Shown piece after piece: positions 21,001 to 35,200 of a stretch of 64,000 nucleotides of DNA. A program made the translations under genes and the position numbers. The DNA is from Lates calcarifer. Its lineage: Eukaryota; Chordata; Actinopteri; Centropomidae. The notes beneath the pieces are model-generated. The model saw only the letters and a program-made list of their open reading frames with translations. It had not been told where the DNA came from and searched no databases. The stretch lies in NCBI RefSeq assembly GCF_001640805.2, contig NC_066854.1, positions 11,750,644 to 11,814,643 on the forward strand, given 5' to 3'. Position 1 is the stretch's first letter, and every line of letters starts with the position of its first letter.

Positions 21001-24000
21001 TCAGAGTATGGTGGTGGAGCCATGAGGGTTGGCACTGGTCGGTGTGCCACTGATGGCGTTGAAGATGCCCATAGAGTCCGACAGAGCGTTCCTTGTACCA
21101 TCATCCACAGGGTTTATCTAGAAGAAATGGTCCGAAAGATTAGGAAAGATGTTTACCTCATCCCTTCTAAAAATTAAATGGACACCTGTATGTTAAGTTT
21201 AGGGACTGTAGGAAAATTATTTGGAGGGGAGTTTTATGGGCGGTTTTGTTTTAAGTTGTTGGGTTTTTTGTTTTTGCTGAAGAGAGGTTAGTCTTAGGAG
21301 TTAGGAAAGGGGAAGGTCTTTTGACTTTTTCTCATCCCAAATTTACATTTCCTCTCTTACTCCTCCTCTCTTTTGAAATTCCACACTTGAAAAAAAAGAA
21401 GAGTGAATTGTCACGTCATATTTGTGCCAAATTTGAACAAAATTCCTGAGATATTGCGTTTGTGAGAATGGGACAAACGGATGTTTGACCAGAAAACATA
21501 ATGCATCCGGCCATGACGGCTGCTGGAGTGGAGGCATAAAAAGATGGTGTATGTGTGCAACAGTTTTTTACAGAGGAAAAAATCTGTCTCTGTATCAGGA
21601 CATTCTTTTCCTCATTAAAATGGACTATCTGCTAACAATAAATTCTTTCTGCCACACATCAGCACACACTGCACTTTAATGAACAGTCAGATATCTGATT
21701 GAAGACAAATCATATCAGGCAACAATATCAGCTGATTTAAATACGTTTTTATTTTTATTTTGTTTGGAGTGTGGTCAATCCATGAGCAAACACAAAGCCA
21801 CCATTGGCCCAGTCACTTATTTGGTGACTGCAGGGTTTTAGTTTCGTATAAAATGAAATATACCATTCACCTCCATTCACCACTCCAATAACTTTCATAC
21901 AGTCTCTTAGTACGAAAAAAGCAGCGTTACCATCCGATCTGCTCAGGCCAGCACAAAGACAACAGGAGATAAGAGACATGGTTAGTAAATGAGCAGCAGT
22001 GGATAGATATTTAAGGTTAGTTCAATATGTCATATAACATGATGCTACACAACTTCAAACAGTGAGGAATGTGCTTTAAATATTCCCATGTCATTTGGTG
22101 GACACTGTAACCAAACACAAGACAACATCTTACAGTGGATCACTGATGAACAGATCACAGGACAAACTGAACACATCTACTGACAGAAATTCATTCTGTT
22201 TAATTTTGATTTGTCACTTAGCTGCGCAGAGGTGCAAAGGTGCACAATGTGTTTGAGGACCTAGAAAAATCAGACCTGGTTGGAGTGTTTTCTATAGAGC
22301 GTATTACCTGGATTCCAGATGGATGGGATTTATCTCACTGAACCATAGAATATGTCAGAATTCAGGTGAGTTACTTTTCTGCAGCTGTAACTTGGCTGAC
22401 AAAGTGGAAAAGACCTGTATAGTCTGTCTATAGTGACCTGAATGATACCTGTTCATGCATGATGTTCGACAGCTCCCTGGTCAGGTCCCTGTAGTTGGCT
22501 TTCATCTCATCATGATACTCCTGCTGGTCTTCTTTGATCAGCCGCTCGTTCACTCCCAGCGCCTGGCCGCAGGCGTCCACAAACTGCCTGAGGAGAGAGC
22601 CAGAAGCATTTCAGTGCCACTTAAAAAGCTCACAGGAAACAACATGCAGGGAGGAGAAGTTGTGTAAAAATGCAGATGATTCTGACATTAATCAGTACCT
22701 GAAAACCTCTTTGAGCTGTTTGACCTTGTTGTCAGGATATTTCTTGGCACTGCTGTCGTCTAGGAAGGCTCTGGCATAAGCAAGAGGACCAGCATTTACC
22801 TGGAAAACATCATCACCATCATCAATTATTCAGAAGAAGTAAAATGATTTATGACCTTTTAAGTACCATAATGACCTTGTTATACCTGAACACTGATGCT
22901 GCCTTGCAGTTTGAGCTGCAGCCGGATCATGTCCACCTCAGAGGCTGAGCACAGCAGTCGCAGCTCGGCCACTTTGGAACTCATCTCGTCTATGGCCACC
23001 TCGATGGGGCTCAGGTCGGTCTGGTGTTGGTACATGACCGCTATGCGCTTTTTCACATAAGGGAAACAGTGGGTGGCTGGGTAGAAACGGGATTGGGGAG
23101 GAAAAAGTATGGTTTCAGATATCAACATAATGACGCTAGCTTAACACCTGTTAAAAAGAATGCTTTGTTCATTGTTGGGGCTCAACTGACTAGTGTTTCA
23201 CCAGTGACTAATGTGACACTTGCATTTAAATCTATGGGAGAGACATCAGTAAACAGGGTTGGAAAATGTGGTCAACAGCGCACATTTGATGACCCTGACT
23301 GGGCCTTACTAACACCTTATGTTGGTTTTTCCTTTGTCACCCATCTGTATATGCTAATGTGTGTCTAGTTGTGTCGTCATGTCAACATTCATAAGCAGGA
23401 TATTAATTATGTTCCACTGTGCATGTAGACAATCACTGAGCGAGGGTGTCTGGCCTGCAGCCAAGTCACTATCAGTTAGCAATGATTATTAACGAGGGAA
23501 GATAACGCCTGAACTTTGGGAAAAAGCTGACAGTACAGTAATAAACTTCTCCTGGCTCTATCTGATTAACGTTTCAGGTGATTGACACTAAGGCGAGACA
23601 CCTGAGGGGAGGCTGTAATCGACAATAACAGATGGCAACCAGGAAGATATCCTTGTTGTGTGCTTACTACTGTGATTAGGCTGATTAGAGAGACTTGTTT
23701 TGGTTCTTTACTGCACATGAAAGCCATATTATACTCCTCTCGCCTCTCTGATTGAACTTGGTGTCTGAACTGCTGTTGTCACTGATGTGTGACCTACTGG
23801 TGAGAACAGTCCGACGTTTACACTGCTCCTCCACTCCTCCCTGCTTCTTGCCCGACACCGTGAACGGCGTCTCAAACACAAAGCGGCGGATGTTGTGGCT
23901 CTTCTCGAAGTCTGTCTTTCTGTCCTCCAGCTCCTTCTCATCTAGGTAGGGTGTGACGTGGGTGACCTGGATGTAGGCGTACTTGGAGTCTAGGTCCTTT

Positions 24001-27000
24001 GGGTTCACCTGTGAGTGAAAAAGAGACAAAAATATTTTGGTTTAACTCAAAGATAGATAACTATAAAATCCCAATATGAGAAATGTGTTCTCTCTCATGT
24101 CTGTGTATTAGCTATGGAGCTAGAGTCAGCAGGCCATTAGCTTAGCATAAAGACTGGAGGCAGGCCTGGAGGCAGTTTAGAGAAATGTGCACATTTAAGA
24201 CTCCTTTCACAAGGTTCACTTGCAGATTCATATGGTGAGTCGTTTTTTTAACTATGACTTTTCATAATGCTGTCCCTGAACTGTGCACTATAAACCTACT
24301 TTGCATTGCCACTGCATAACTGCCAAGGTACCATTTACTGCTACAGCCATATAAACATACACAAATGTGATCCCACCTTGCCAGAGTCCTGAATGATCTT
24401 GACATTCTCCTGGCCAAACTTGTCAGAGTAGAGCTTCAGGAGCCTCTGGGAAATCTCAGACAGCGGAGTGAACTTTGGCTCCTTGTAGATGTATTCCTTT
24501 CCATCCTCATCCTCAAAGAAGCCCTGCAGAAGAGAGGAAGACAGTCAGACACAGGAGGCTCCACATGAACTGCTTTATCACCTGGAGCTATCTTCAAGTT
24601 CACCAGGGTCAAACTTTGAGAAAGAGTGTTTGATTCTGCCAAGTTGTTCATTTTATGCCCAAATATTTCAAATCTGTTAACCATATCTCTTTCAGTGTTA
24701 ATATAAAAACAACACTATTTTTAATTGTTCACTGAAACAAAGAAAACACACACAATGTAAGCAAACTGTGGTTGATTGAGTCAAAGAAATAGACCAAACA
24801 GAGAAGAGCTTAGGGATATGAATTCATAGTAGCATGCAAATATTCAAAGAGTGATCCTACAGTACATCAAAGACGCAGTAAACATGCAAATATCATCTGT
24901 TCACAGACTGGAGTCTATTTTAGTGTGATATTCACTCATAACATAACAACTACTCTGTCACGTATGGAAAGGTACACAGACGAGTGTGTGGGTGGAAACA
25001 GGCCAGTATAATCACTGAAAGGAGGAGTCCCAGAGGTAAAAGAGCTGATCAACAGTGAGGTTTACCCAGAGCAACATCACATACAGTAGGATTAGAGAAA
25101 AGAGGGTCTATGTGCTAGCTTTTTAACTTAGCAAAACACAAACGCTTTGCTGAAATACAGCTGATCATCATCATCATTTTCTTTTCCCTAAAACTACTAC
25201 TTTTCTTCCATTTTGGCAATCTAGGACATTTACAGCTACATGCAACTAATCTAACTAAAAAACATCAACCCTTGAATAACATTACAATGCAACGACACAG
25301 AAAAGCACACCAGGCCAACACACACAGTTAAGACCCTATACACACTTACCGCAGCCTTGGAGGGGGAGGAGAAAAAAAGAGAAATCTCTGTTAAAAAGAG
25401 AGTTTTAGTAGGGGTAGATTCACATTCAAAGGTTCATGTGTGTATGAGTGGTCCTGTGCCATATGTGCACACGTGCAAAAGGCAATAGATAAGATCATGC
25501 TTTTATTGTAAGTTTGGATTAAGACTGCATTCATACTGATCAGAACTTGTTTGTTAATTCAGTACATTATAGCTGTGGTTCTTGCCTTACCTGTCCAAAG
25601 AAGGCCACTCTGAAGTATGTGCCCAGCAGTCTCTTGCCAGTATGCATCACCTCCATCACTTTAGTGTAGGCACGGTGGAGGGTATCATACAGGTGTGTCA
25701 GTTTCTGTTCCAAAAACACACAAAAAGAGCACAAATGGTCACATGAATCAATCAAGAACATGGAGAGAGAAGTAATCACTTTCTTAATAACTTTGAATTG
25801 AAGGCAATCATGCAGTGGAAGGTAAATCCAAGTGAATGTTTTAGTGTCTGTTGATCTTCAACCGCTTTCATCTCTTTGGAGAATCCAGTCGTTACCTTAG
25901 GTTACTTTTTTGGCTAGTAATGTTTAGAAATTAATCTCATTGCTGTTGGGTGAAAACAGAGTAAAAGTAGGAATACAGTATGTAACCTTTACTTAGTGGC
26001 CACTAAGTGGCAATACTGACTCAGTTATACAGCAATATTCATCTAAAATTAGCAAATATTAGCCACCATATGCTACTGTTCATTACAAACCTGTCAAAGT
26101 CTGACACTGTTCACACTGCCTCAGACAAAACTGAGACAACTGCAACCCCAACAACCTGTCTGATCTAATAACAGAGGAAAATACGGATAGTGCAACATAA
26201 ATATAACTGAATTCTGCCATTCCAGATATTATTCTTAGTCTTTCTTCGATTGAGGGATAATCAGGGTCTATGTTTTGTAAATACAGTTCCCATAATGCTT
26301 TGGCAGATGTAAACAGGAGGTTTAATTTTGTCATGCAGTCAGTGAGTTAGCTGGGCTTTGACTTTAGCCCCATTTTTAGCTTGTATTTGTTACATTTTGG
26401 GAAATTAGCACCATGAAAAGAATGATCTATTAGCAATTTCTGTTTATAATGAAAACTGATTTTTTTTAAAAAGATTCTTGTAATGCCATTGCAACATTAC
26501 TCCTGTGACTGGTCTATAGCTGCACAGATTACCTCAAAGTCTCTGCGCTGTTCATAGATGGGAATGATGAGCCTGTAGACATCAGCGATGAGCTCGTAAC
26601 GCTCCGCCTTCCAGAGGCCATCAGCACACTCCTCCAACAGCTCCATCAGCACCTCCTGAACAAACAGAGACAGATAAATGAATGTAAACCTCAATAAACT
26701 TTCCCCTGCTCGTTGCAGTATCAGCATAGAATATTTAATTGTTGCAAAGAGGGACATTTCTGCATGTTCTTATTTGTCTTGGAGGTTACAGTCAAGTTAA
26801 ACTGAGCAGAGTGTCCCTGCAAAGACAGCAGATGTGGGAGGAAATGGATGCATCATCTCCTTTCTTTTTATTGGCGGATGACACTGAGTCTATCTCATAA
26901 AGAGAAAAGCTCCTCAGAGCAGATGGATGGTAAAAGCACCTTTCACTGCCTGCAGATGTGTTGACCAACTCATAAAAGCTCATACATTCTCTACCACCAC

Positions 27001-29214
27001 TTTTAATTTCACTGGGATATTAGTTTACCAGAGGACCTGGTCTCAGGTCTCTGTTTAACAAGCCTCTGCCCCTGTGTCCATGAGCAGGACTCTGAATCCT
27101 TAACCCCTGTCCTGACCCTGATCCCTTGACAGATTTCCCAAGACTGCTCATTCAGCCAGCTCAGTGATTTTCTCCACAGACAACCAAGCCCTGTGTCAAA
27201 GTCTACTGTGTTTTCATTTGGTGCACTAACTGCACAGAGCAATTGATACTCTTTATGAAGATAAGAGCTCTTCCAGACAGTCATTATGTGACACGTGATG
27301 CTAACAGGGAACTTAAAAAAACATCCTAAATGCTTGGTCAACACAGAACAACTGGCAGATACTCAATGCACAGCTTACAGTGTATGACAGTAGAAAATAT
27401 TACAATACAAAGTTTAACCTCATTGAAGTGAACATCCTGCATCCCAACATCCTCCATCATGGCCGCCTCCTCATCGATGTTTGGAGTGATGACACGGAAA
27501 GCTGAGCATCCCTGCCTGAACATACCTAGCACCGAGGATGCAAGCAGAGAGATACAGAACCAACATGAGTGTGTTAAATACAAGGAAAAATACAATGACT
27601 TCTCACAGTGTAAACTGTGTGAACAAAAACTGACAAAGAAATGTGTTGACAACATTTTATTGTGACTAACTATCTCTGAAAATTAGAACTATAATTTTTT
27701 TCATGAACCAAAAACTAAATGATAACATTAAAGACAGATGAATTGACAATATCCTTATTACTGTTTTAATACAAAGTCTTATTCAATGACCTGTATGGAA
27801 CTGCAGAATCACAAAATATAACTTTCCGTAACTCCAAGTCCAAGCAGTCAAGTGGTTTTCATGTACAAAAAAACAAAACTAAATGAAAATCAGACATCGA
27901 AATGAACTTGGTGAGCTTTCTTAAATCATCCCAGCTTTGCAGGTTATGGCACTATATTTTTTAATTTTGTTTGTTTGTTTTGTGATGGTGGCAGTGGTAA
28001 TGCTGTCATTCCCAGCAGCAGCTCATGCACTTTGCAGGGTGTTTCTATGTTGAAAATCTCTTGCGAACACACGCTTTAAAAATGATGTAAAGGTTGACAC
28101 TGTGTATAAGGTGCGTTTGGAATGGTACAGAGACTTACAACAAACTCACAGTGAGAGCAACCAAGATGCCTCACTCCTGTGTTCTACAACAGAAAAGTTA
28201 AACACTCTGACCTGACAATGAACTGTTAACTTTCAGAAAAACCTGTCACATTATACAAGAGATCTCCAGAGTCTGAGCACAGTATCCGGGGAAAAAACAT
28301 GATGGCGGATCTTATCTAGAGAATGCAGCGTTGGAGTGTTTTTAACACGGGACTGAACAGATGACCCTTGGACATGTGCTCAGGTGGCAGATGACAGGGT
28401 TCCTGTGTATATGTGTAGGTGTGTGTGGAACATGGCAAATGTATGCCGACTTTATTTTTCCTAGTCAAAGCTGTAAAAGGAAAAAGGAAAAAAACAAAAA
28501 ACAAAAAAGGAAATATTTTAGATCAGCCTCTCCTGAAAATCGAGCAAATCATCTCATTTGCTTTTCTAACTGTGAGTTGATTACTGATTTACTGTATTAT
28601 AATCCCATTAAAGCACACAGAACCACACTTCCTTAATTTCATATGTGTAATTTATAAAGCATTCACTATACAGCCATATAGTGACTCACTATACAGCTTC
28701 AGTAAAGTGGGATCATAAAAATGTTGGAACGGAGTTCAAATGCTCAGTGATTATTGACTGTAAAAGGAAGCATACCCACTCACCTTTTCTCCACAGGTAC
28801 TCAGCCACCAGAGCAGCAACATGCACGTAACACATGGCTGCCTGCAGATGAAGTACACAAGTCATAGGTTAGCACAAAATTTCCTTTAAAACAGCCTCAG
28901 AGTGTTCCACACAGTCTTCACTTGTGTCCAGCTGTAGATCTATGCCTACTACAACTGAACTTTAACACTGAATATGAACAAACATTGTAAAAAATTACCT
29001 CTGAAAGATCTCCATTCTTGTTATGGATGCGTGCCATGCTGTCCAGCCAGGTCTTGCGGAGCTCAGGCGTGCTGGTGTAGGACTTGGCCAAGCTGTACTG
29101 AAGGTCCACCAGCATCTCTGGGTCGTTCTCATGCTCCTTCATCTGCTCTGTGGCCATCAGCACTGTCCTGATGCGCTTTGTCAGGTCCTTCACATCTGAT
29201 GGAAACGCTGTGTG
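21001..29214 (-). CDS. dock9: dock9 core exons 42-52: catalytic DHR-2 (DOCKER) region and C-terminus
   Basis: Exons: 29214-28999, 28841-28784, 27525-27419, 26655-26533, 25704-25591, 24523-24377, 24008-23798, 23076-22886, 22799-22699, 22587-22449, 21117-21001. Signatures are [150 protein letters not shown] and [15 protein letters not shown]. The last motif contains the likely nucleotide-sensor Val of the DHR-2 alpha-10 insert, which expels GDP and Mg from Cdc42. It is intact, so exchange activity is expected. The C-terminus ends HGSTTIL. A candidate 6-nt microexon (25350-25355) sits between exons 46 and 47. Confidence 0.94.
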
Positions 29215-32200
29215 CTGCAAAGTACAATGGCAACTAATCAAGGTTTTGTGCCTATTATTGCACGAAAATATCAATGATTAGGGGAAAAAAGTAAAAAAAT
29301 AAAGGTACAATAGAGAATATGCAGGTCATTTTAATGGAAAGTCAAAATGTTCAAAAAAATGACAATAAATCTGAACCATAATCTGAAATCTAACTTAAGT
29401 GGTTTTCCTCTTTTTAACTGAATGCATTTAATATCTATTTCCGATGGATGCTCTGTTGTGTGTTCAGTTGATGCAATAAAAATAGTTAAAAAGGAAAAAA
29501 GGTCAAGGATTACTACTTATTACTACATCACGTGAGGCAGCATCCATCCCTCACCTTGATGTTCTTGTCACTGTTGGCACAGTTGTTGATGATAGAGAGA
29601 GACTGCTGGAAACGGGTACCCCCGATGCCGATGACATCTGCGATCAGCTGACTGACAGCTATTACCACCTGTGTGAAGAACAAACAAATCAACACTACAC
29701 CAAGACATGACTCATTGCAGGCAAGAAAATAGTTGCACAGACATAATCAGGAGCATGTACCTGCAGGTGTGTCCGTACAAAAGACTTGCGGCCTGTGTAG
29801 TCAAAGTTATTTTTCATGAGGAAGTAGAGAAGATGGGCGGCATCACTGCGGATGGAGCTCAGCTTGGAGTTACAGCACTTAAGGATTTCATAGCACAGAG
29901 AGGCACACATGTCGGCCCGGCCGTCAAAGAAGGTACAGGGGAACTGGAAGGATACATGGAGAAAGACAGAATGTAATGCGTGGTGAATGGAAATTAAGAT
30001 TTGGGATGGTTACATAGTTAAAGAGAAAGAGAAACACCTTGTAGATGAAGGTCCTGAGTGAGGCAAAGACCTGTTTGAGGGCGGTCTCAGACTGAGGGAT
30101 CTGCAGGAAGCACAAATGCACCTGGAAAACTTTCTTCATCAGGGGATTGTGACCCAGGTCTGAGTTCAGCTGGGTCTGTGGACACAGGGAAATGTAAGGA
30201 CCAACAAACCAGAATGTGATTAAGACACTGACTGTCACGTATCATGCTTTAGTACAGTTTGTATGTCTGTCTGAGCTTATACCTTGAATCCCATGATGAA
30301 GATGCTGAGTGTGTCCAGTACAGTCAGACAGACTTCTGTGGACACATTGGCCTCCAGCAGACACTGGCTGCTCACATCTGCTTCTGTATGAGAGTACACT
30401 GCACAGAAAACACAAGCACAAGGTCACTGTTAAAGATATCACTTTATTGGAGTAATAAATATGACTTTCGCAGAAACACAGCACATGATCTACTTGTGTC
30501 TGATTGCTTTTTTGATAAGTATAAGTGACTAAGGGATTATTTGCCAAGTGCTTACATTCTTGCCAGAGAATGTAGGAGGAGATAAGTTCTGGGATTTGTA
30601 TTGCAGTTATTACTGGCTGCCAACAGAGGTCAGCAAAACACATAGAGATACCCAGAGCACTGAGCTACTACCATGACTTAATTAATCCAAGTTAACACAA
30701 TGTTATCCAGCTAAAATATGCATGTTAATGTTAGATTAAATCAGCTTGAATAACAGAGAGCAATGATCAGTTCTCACATGAGCTGACTCGAATATAAATT
30801 GAAGCTCTGAAAGCTCTGAAAAGCCCTCTTGAGCATACTGGATGTACTTTCCATATTCTGTGTAGTTGCACACACTGTCAGACTTTAATAGTGGATTACA
30901 GGGTAACAAGTAAGACCAGTGTGACATTAGTCAGCTTCATCCTGCACTGGCCAATACATCTGGTGAAAACTGATCAATATAGAGAATAAACAGCCTAAAT
31001 TATCTACACTTGCTGTTTTTGTTACTTTGTTTGCATTTCTGAAAATCTGCATGATGGTAAGTCCTGCTGCTTCAGCTACTCACAGTTCCTGATCACAGTG
31101 TGCAGACAATAACCAGAGTGAGTTCTGCTGATTTACCCATGTCTGTGTGATGTCTTGTGTGTATAATTATACATGTTGTGTGATACAGGATTTGCATCTG
31201 TTTGTAGCACAATATCTCTTGACATTTTAACTGTTGTATTCCTTTATATCTTTACTACTTGTCCTATGAAAGTCATCTGTAAAGTTAAGGCATGAAAGCC
31301 TTACTGTTGTTGAACGTGTGAGCATTCTCCAGAGTTCCCAGCTGCTGTAAACGGGCGTGCAGCATCCCCGCCCTGTTACGAGACACAGGCAGAGTCAGAG
31401 ACTTCTTCTCTGGAGCTACAGACCCTGTCCCCTCCTGGCTCCTGGTGGGGAGAGGAGAAAAAAATACTGGTAAGTTTGAATGTCAGCTAAACCATTGTCA
31501 CCAAACAGCAAAGTTAATACATAGATGAGGAGGCATAAGAGGACGAGCTAAAAACAGTAGAGCAGATTCATGATTTACTAGAATGTAATGTGATTTTAAA
31601 ACTGACAACAGAGAAAGTCTGAACTTTGGCAATTGAGACAAATGGCAGCATCATGCTTTTAATTCAGCAAAGTGAGAAAAAAGACAGCAATCTCTTACCC
31701 ATGCAAGAGGGGCCTGGGGCCTGGAATATTAGCCACAAAACAACTTGGCAGCAGTGTTAGAGGAGAAGAGCACCGGGTTAAAAGATTCAGTAAGAGGTTA
31801 TATTAGTGAGTCTGTGCTCAGTTGCAAGTCATATTATTGCATATATGATAAAATATTATGTTTCAGCTCAAGAATAAATGATTTCAGGATCACATGAGAT
31901 ATGTGATACCTATATTCATCTCCTTGAACAGAGCAACATGTACTCTACCTGGCAATGTATCTCTTCCCCATGTATCTGAACTGATGAAGGCAGACTCTGC
32001 AGGATAAACACGACAGGTGGAGTTCAGTGACAGAATCAACACCTTGCATTCAAGTCCATTCTTCAGGTTTTAATTACTTTATTTTCCACATGATGATCCT
32101 ACTTCCAGAAAAGATCTGCAGTAGCAAAGAGAAATAAAGTCCAATAGTTAAAGTAATCTAGTCTAATAGATTGGGACCATTTATCAGTAGAACAAATATT

Positions 32201-35200
32201 GTGAGTTCCTGTTTTCTAAAAGGACCTTTATCCTGGTTTGTGAGGCTAAAATGACTCCCCCATTGTACTGCTTTAAAGGGTACTGATACTTGATATGAAA
32301 GCCAGTTTACCCATCACAAGGAGTACTACTCAGCCTGTGAAACAGTTGTATAACGTCCTCTGTGGCTCTGAAGGGAGTTCTGAACATAACCAACACTAAT
32401 GACATCTTAATGTCGTCATTCGAGTTAGCTATTTGTAGCTGATCCGTAATAGGAACTAAAAGTCAGGAGATCTCTGCTGTTTCAGTTTTGACCATTCTTC
32501 TTTAATTGGTCTCTTGTGAGTCTCCTTGTGAGGTTGTGTTTTGATTTCCCATTGTGATTTCACCTGTCTTACATCTCACACATATATGTGATCACAAAGA
32601 GGTTGTCTAGTTCTGTACTTACTCTATTAATGTAAAGAAGTCCATTAGTTCTGAGGAAGCTGCTTTGTTCCAGTACGCAAATAAGGCCTCTAAAAGTGAT
32701 GAAACAGTAAGAATATAGTGAGAAAAGATTTACTCTAGGTCTGTTGTTAATATCAACTTGTTTAAAAATCAAGTACAGCAGACTTGTCCTACCTTCTGAC
32801 ATGCTCTTGAGAATATGCAGAAAGCACATGAGCAGGTTTTTGATCTCATCCCGGTCCAGTTTGTCACAGCGCAGCACGGTGCTGCCCAGAGCCGAAGCAC
32901 ACTGGTTCTGACAGGAGGAAAATACAGGGAGACAGACAGAGAGCAAATGAAAGAGAGAAAGTTTTAGTTATCAGACGGCAGAGTTGCAGAAAAACCAAAA
33001 CTTCACAGAGATAAAGAACATCACTCAATCGAGACATTTCAGAGTTGAGAAATGTCAAGTATTTTCAGTGAAGGGGAAAATAACAAAGCCAAAAAAAATA
33101 TGTTTACTGGAGTGTTTCTGTGCTCTGAGATAGCAACATCAGTTGGAGGTTTGAAGAAACATATTTACAGCCACATTAAAGCATCTGAGGAAAAAAGTGA
33201 AAAAGGCTACAAGGTCAGTTCAACCTCTGCACTGGTAAAAGCACACACACTCCCTCATGTGGGACACTCAAGAAGAGGAGAATGTTGAGAGGAATGCTGG
33301 GAGGATTTTGGACACATTGTACAGATTTGTGCAAACCACAGAGTACTCTATGTTTTGGTCTCTAAAGTGGAATTCACACAGAAAAAATCTACCCAAAGCA
33401 AATTTTACTGAAATAAATCACAGTTTGCTGGACTCTGTACAATTGTAGCCAAAAGTTGCCGGTGGAGATGTCACAAGGGTCAAACAGAATACTTGGATAG
33501 GTATGTTTTCTTCATGATTTCCATCCAGACTCTGGCCTGCAGCCTGCTTGTCATTATCACTGTCACTGTCCTGCGGCAGGTCAGGCAGAGGCACTGTGAG
33601 GAGGGAGAAGTCCATGGTGACCCGCTTAGCCGCACAGTTCAGACGTGGGCCTCGGTCCTCAGGATCCAAGGGGAGAGGGGGCACATTGACCGAGTGCCTC
33701 CTGGTAAATTTCTCTTTTTGGTGGAGTTGGGAAGTTACAGAGCGAGGAGAGGTTGTGTGGGAGCTCTGGAGAAGGGTGGTGGTGGCAGAGCATGGACGTC
33801 CCAGGGTGCAGATAATACAGTTAAGATAAAAGTAATGGGGATGCTTTAATCTTTTGATTTGAGATTTTAGTTTTGACACAGTACACAGTGTCCAAATGTT
33901 AGGATGACTAAAGACTAAAATGGCAAAAATATTGCAAATGAAGTAGTCGTTCAACAGATCTATCATGCATCCATGTACCTTCTCCAAGGAGTTGGTCTTG
34001 TCGCTGCTCTTGTCCAGGAGGCTGTTTCCAGAGTCAGTGGAGACAAGGGAGCCTCTGGAATCTGCGTGGTGAACTGAGCTGACATTGGGAGTGGAACTGT
34101 GAGGAGACGCTGCAGGGATAAAATACAAAAAACTATTAGTTTGTTGCATGTCAGAAGATAATTTTATGAGAACATTTTTTTCAATCACCACGATTATTAA
34201 CTATGTGATTATCACTGATAATGGAGGAATTAGTCACCTGTTCCAGAGATGACCCCAAACACATCTTTGTGGAGAGCATTTTCTATGCAACTCCCAGGTT
34301 TCTGAGGAGTCACCACGGAGTTGGGCACCAGAGAGTCCTCCCTCACATTCTGGGACAGAGAGCAACAAAGCATTAGTGAGCTTTTATTGTAAAATTATGT
34401 TAAAAGCATGCTTTCAGCCTGGGATAAAACACTAATATTACTTAGTGAAAACATTTTAGCAAATTACATGTTGAGCTGTCATTAACCCAGTAATTAATGT
34501 TTTAGTGGGTATGTAATGGTGCTTGCTGGAAATTGGAGATACAAGCTGCTATTCAGTCTCTCGCCACTAGGTGTCAGGCTTACATTGTGGTTGCTGAGAG
34601 ACGCTGACTCCTTGCTGTCGAGTCTGTGGACGTTCTCCTGGAGCAGGCCAAACAGAGGGAGGTAAAGAGTGGCAAGTCTGGCCTGTTGGCTCTGGAATGA
34701 CATACAGGAGGTGGTCATGAATCAAAAAGTTGTACCAATTCTGACAGAAGTCCGACTGGTAAGAAAAAAAAAAAAAAGGTACAGTTAAGGTGGTTGAGAG
34801 CGGTGGAACTCACTTTTGCAGCGTAGCGGTCATCAAATGTGTGTTTGATCATTAGCGCCTTGAGCACCTGGATAGCGATCTGACGGATCTCTCTGAACTC
34901 CTGAAGAGCCCCACCCACCTCCCTGAGCAGCAGCCCCACCAGGAAATGGTTTCGACAGAAGTCATCATTCAGAGAATAGTCCAGCTGGAGATCTGCAGCA
35001 GGCATCAATCAACAGAAATGACTCTCAAACTGACTATATGAAACAGCTGAACAGAACAGGATGCAGAGAACAAGCATGATATCAACTGCACTCCAGGTAG
35101 ATGAAACTGTTTGTCTTTTGTTTTTTTGTTTTTTTTTACCTTGGAACCTTTGTATTCTGCCTTTTCCAAAGGGCATAGGCAGATTAAGAGGAACATAATG

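Noticed and set aside
27009..27344. A 111-codon minus-strand open frame in the intron between dock9 exons 44 and 45
   Set aside because: The conserved residues on each side (VHFNE and EVLMELLEE) are adjacent in the family, and the frame has no supporting splice sites.
31699..31720. A 22-nt version of the dock9 microexon using the upstream AG
   Set aside because: It would shift the frame between two phase-2 junctions and lead to a stop in the next exon; only the 15-nt version is frame-compatible.
33548..33849. Plus-strand open frames of 93-118 codons opposite the dock9 cassette-exon candidate
   Set aside because: They are antisense shadows of the GC-rich open minus-strand block and show no family motif or splice context.
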